This document shows positions 63,382-64,000 of a DNA stretch of 64,000 nt, one piece after another (position 1 is the first letter of the stretch; every line of letters begins with the position of its first letter). Made by a program: the position numbers and the translations under genes. This stretch comes from UBA11872 sp965198285. Its GTDB lineage: Bacteria; Chloroflexota; UBA11872. The notes under the pieces were generated by a model that saw only the letters and a program-made list of their open reading frames with translations, searched no databases and had not been told where the DNA came from. Where the stretch lies: assembly GCA_965198285.1 (NCBI GenBank), contig OZ240251.1, positions 3,162,001 to 3,226,000 of the forward strand. The letters run 5' to 3'.

Positions 63382-64000
63382 ATGGATCCGGTCCTCAATC
63401 CGTACGCCCCGGGGGCAGGCACTCGCCCGCCGGAGTTGGCCGGCCGCGACGAAGTGCTGGAGGCCGCGCGAATCGCCCTGGCTCGGACCCGGATAGGCCG
63501 GCCGAGCAAGAGCATATTGATGGTCGGGCTGCGGGGCGTCGGCAAGACGGTGTTGCTTGACCGGATGCGGGAGGACGCCGAGGCGCAGGGGATGCATGCG
63601 CTGGCGGTGGAAGCGCCCGAGAACCGCTCGCTGCCGTCCATCCTGGCGCCCCAACTGCGCCTAGCCCTGCTTCGGCTTTCTCGCAAGGAAGCCGCGCGAC
63701 GCCTGGCACGGCGCGGGCTGCGCGCGCTCGCGGGGTTCGCGTCCGCCCTCAAGGTCAAGTACCAGGACATCGAGGTCGGTCTGGACCTGGAACCCGAGCC
63801 GGGCCTGGCCGACAACGGGGACCTGGAGACCGATCTGCAGGACTTGCTTCAGGCCGTCGGCGAGGCGGCCAGGGCGGACGGGACCTGCGTGGCGCTGTTC
63901 ATCGACGAGCTTCAGTACGTGGAAGAGGACCAGCTTGCAGCCCTAATCACGGCCCTTCACCGAGCAGCCCAGCGCCAACTTCCGGTGACGATGATCGGCG
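63382..64000 (+). CDS. AAA-type (AAA_16-like) ATPase, 3' end beyond window
   Basis: 206 codons visible. Walker A GLRGVGKT (49-56), preceded by the ORC/Cdc6-like N-terminal RDEVLEAARIALARTRIGRP. Walker B with catalytic acid is VALFIDELQYVEED (Asp175-Glu176), and AQRQLPVTMIG begins sensor 1. Proteins of this type are stand-alone STAND/AAA ATPases that often occur in accessory or toxin/defence settings. The start is fixed by the promoter-adjacent ATG and no ribosome site, consistent with leaderless translation. The C-terminal half is missing. Confidence 0.78.
   Translation, partial: MDPVLNPYAPGAGTRPPELAGRDEVLEAARIALARTRIGRPSKSILMVGLRGVGKTVLLDRMREDAEAQGMHALAVEAPENRSLPSILAPQLRLALLRLSRKEAARRLARRGLRALAGFASALKVKYQDIEVGLDLEPEPGLADNGDLETDLQDLLQAVGEAARADGTCVALFIDELQYVEEDQLAALITALHRAAQRQLPVTMIG

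Overview
The window is high-GC bacterial DNA with dense genes and no rRNA or tRNA that I could see. Several features suggest a Chloroflexota lineage, possibly of the marine/sponge SAR202-like type. One is a Tat-type lipoprotein with a long repeated VEKEVPVER linker, typical of Chloroflexota solute-binding proteins. Others are many sulfatase paralogues, and enolase-superfamily, RraA-like, ThuA and Gfo/Idh/MocA enzymes scattered singly. The taxonomic assignment is inference from gene content only.

Layout. 0-4.4 kb: the 3' part of an inositol-catabolism iolD gene, a ChbG/YdjC carbohydrate deacetylase and the first sulfatase. 4.4-9.2 kb: an accessory patch in which two related direct repeats (about 4526-4832 and 8636-8913) flank a DUF262/HNH (GmrSD-like) protein, a DUF6884 protein and a HIT-like protein with an altered active site. 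9.2-13.2 kb: a membrane/discoidin-like protein, a MutS-family ATPase without mismatch-recognition domains, and a formylglycine-generating-enzyme-like protein lacking the catalytic cysteines. 13.5-18.2 kb: a complete aapJQMP-like amino-acid ABC operon. 18.4-25.5 kb: sugar and acid catabolism genes (transaldolase-like, ThuA, RraA-like, mandelate racemase/enolase superfamily, Gfo/Idh/MocA, sugar-phosphate isomerase) interrupted by a DUF4268 protein. 25.7-27.7 kb: a haem A module (small COX2-like membrane protein, ctaA, ctaB). 27.9-31.3 kb: three RDD membrane proteins, two of them tandem duplicates. 31.4-33.0 kb: two adjacent amidohydrolases, one with its metal ligands lost.

33-48 kb holds five more sulfatases, mixed with a DUF2071 protein, a PD-(D/E)XK protein, an ankyrin protein/hydrolase pair, an orphan solute-binding lipoprotein and an MFS transporter. 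All six sulfatases in the window carry the C-x-(P/A)-x-R formylglycine motif and none has a visible signal peptide. They therefore probably act in the cytoplasm on imported small sulfate esters. 48-53 kb: a perfect 26-bp inverted repeat, a repeat-built coiled-coil protein, a DUF2330 protein, another PD-(D/E)XK protein and an aquaporin.

53.4-60.7 kb is a complete phosphate regulon on the minus strand (phoB-phoR, then pstS-pstC-pstA-pstB-phoU). Four consecutive 11-nt PHO-box-like repeats lie between phoR and pstS. The window closes with two uncharacterised small genes, a quinone-oxidoreductase-like gene and the start of an AAA-type ATPase that appears to be transcribed leaderless. The overall picture is an oligotroph-type scavenger of sulfated organics, sugars, amino acids and phosphate, with scattered low-GC nuclease or defence-like genes.
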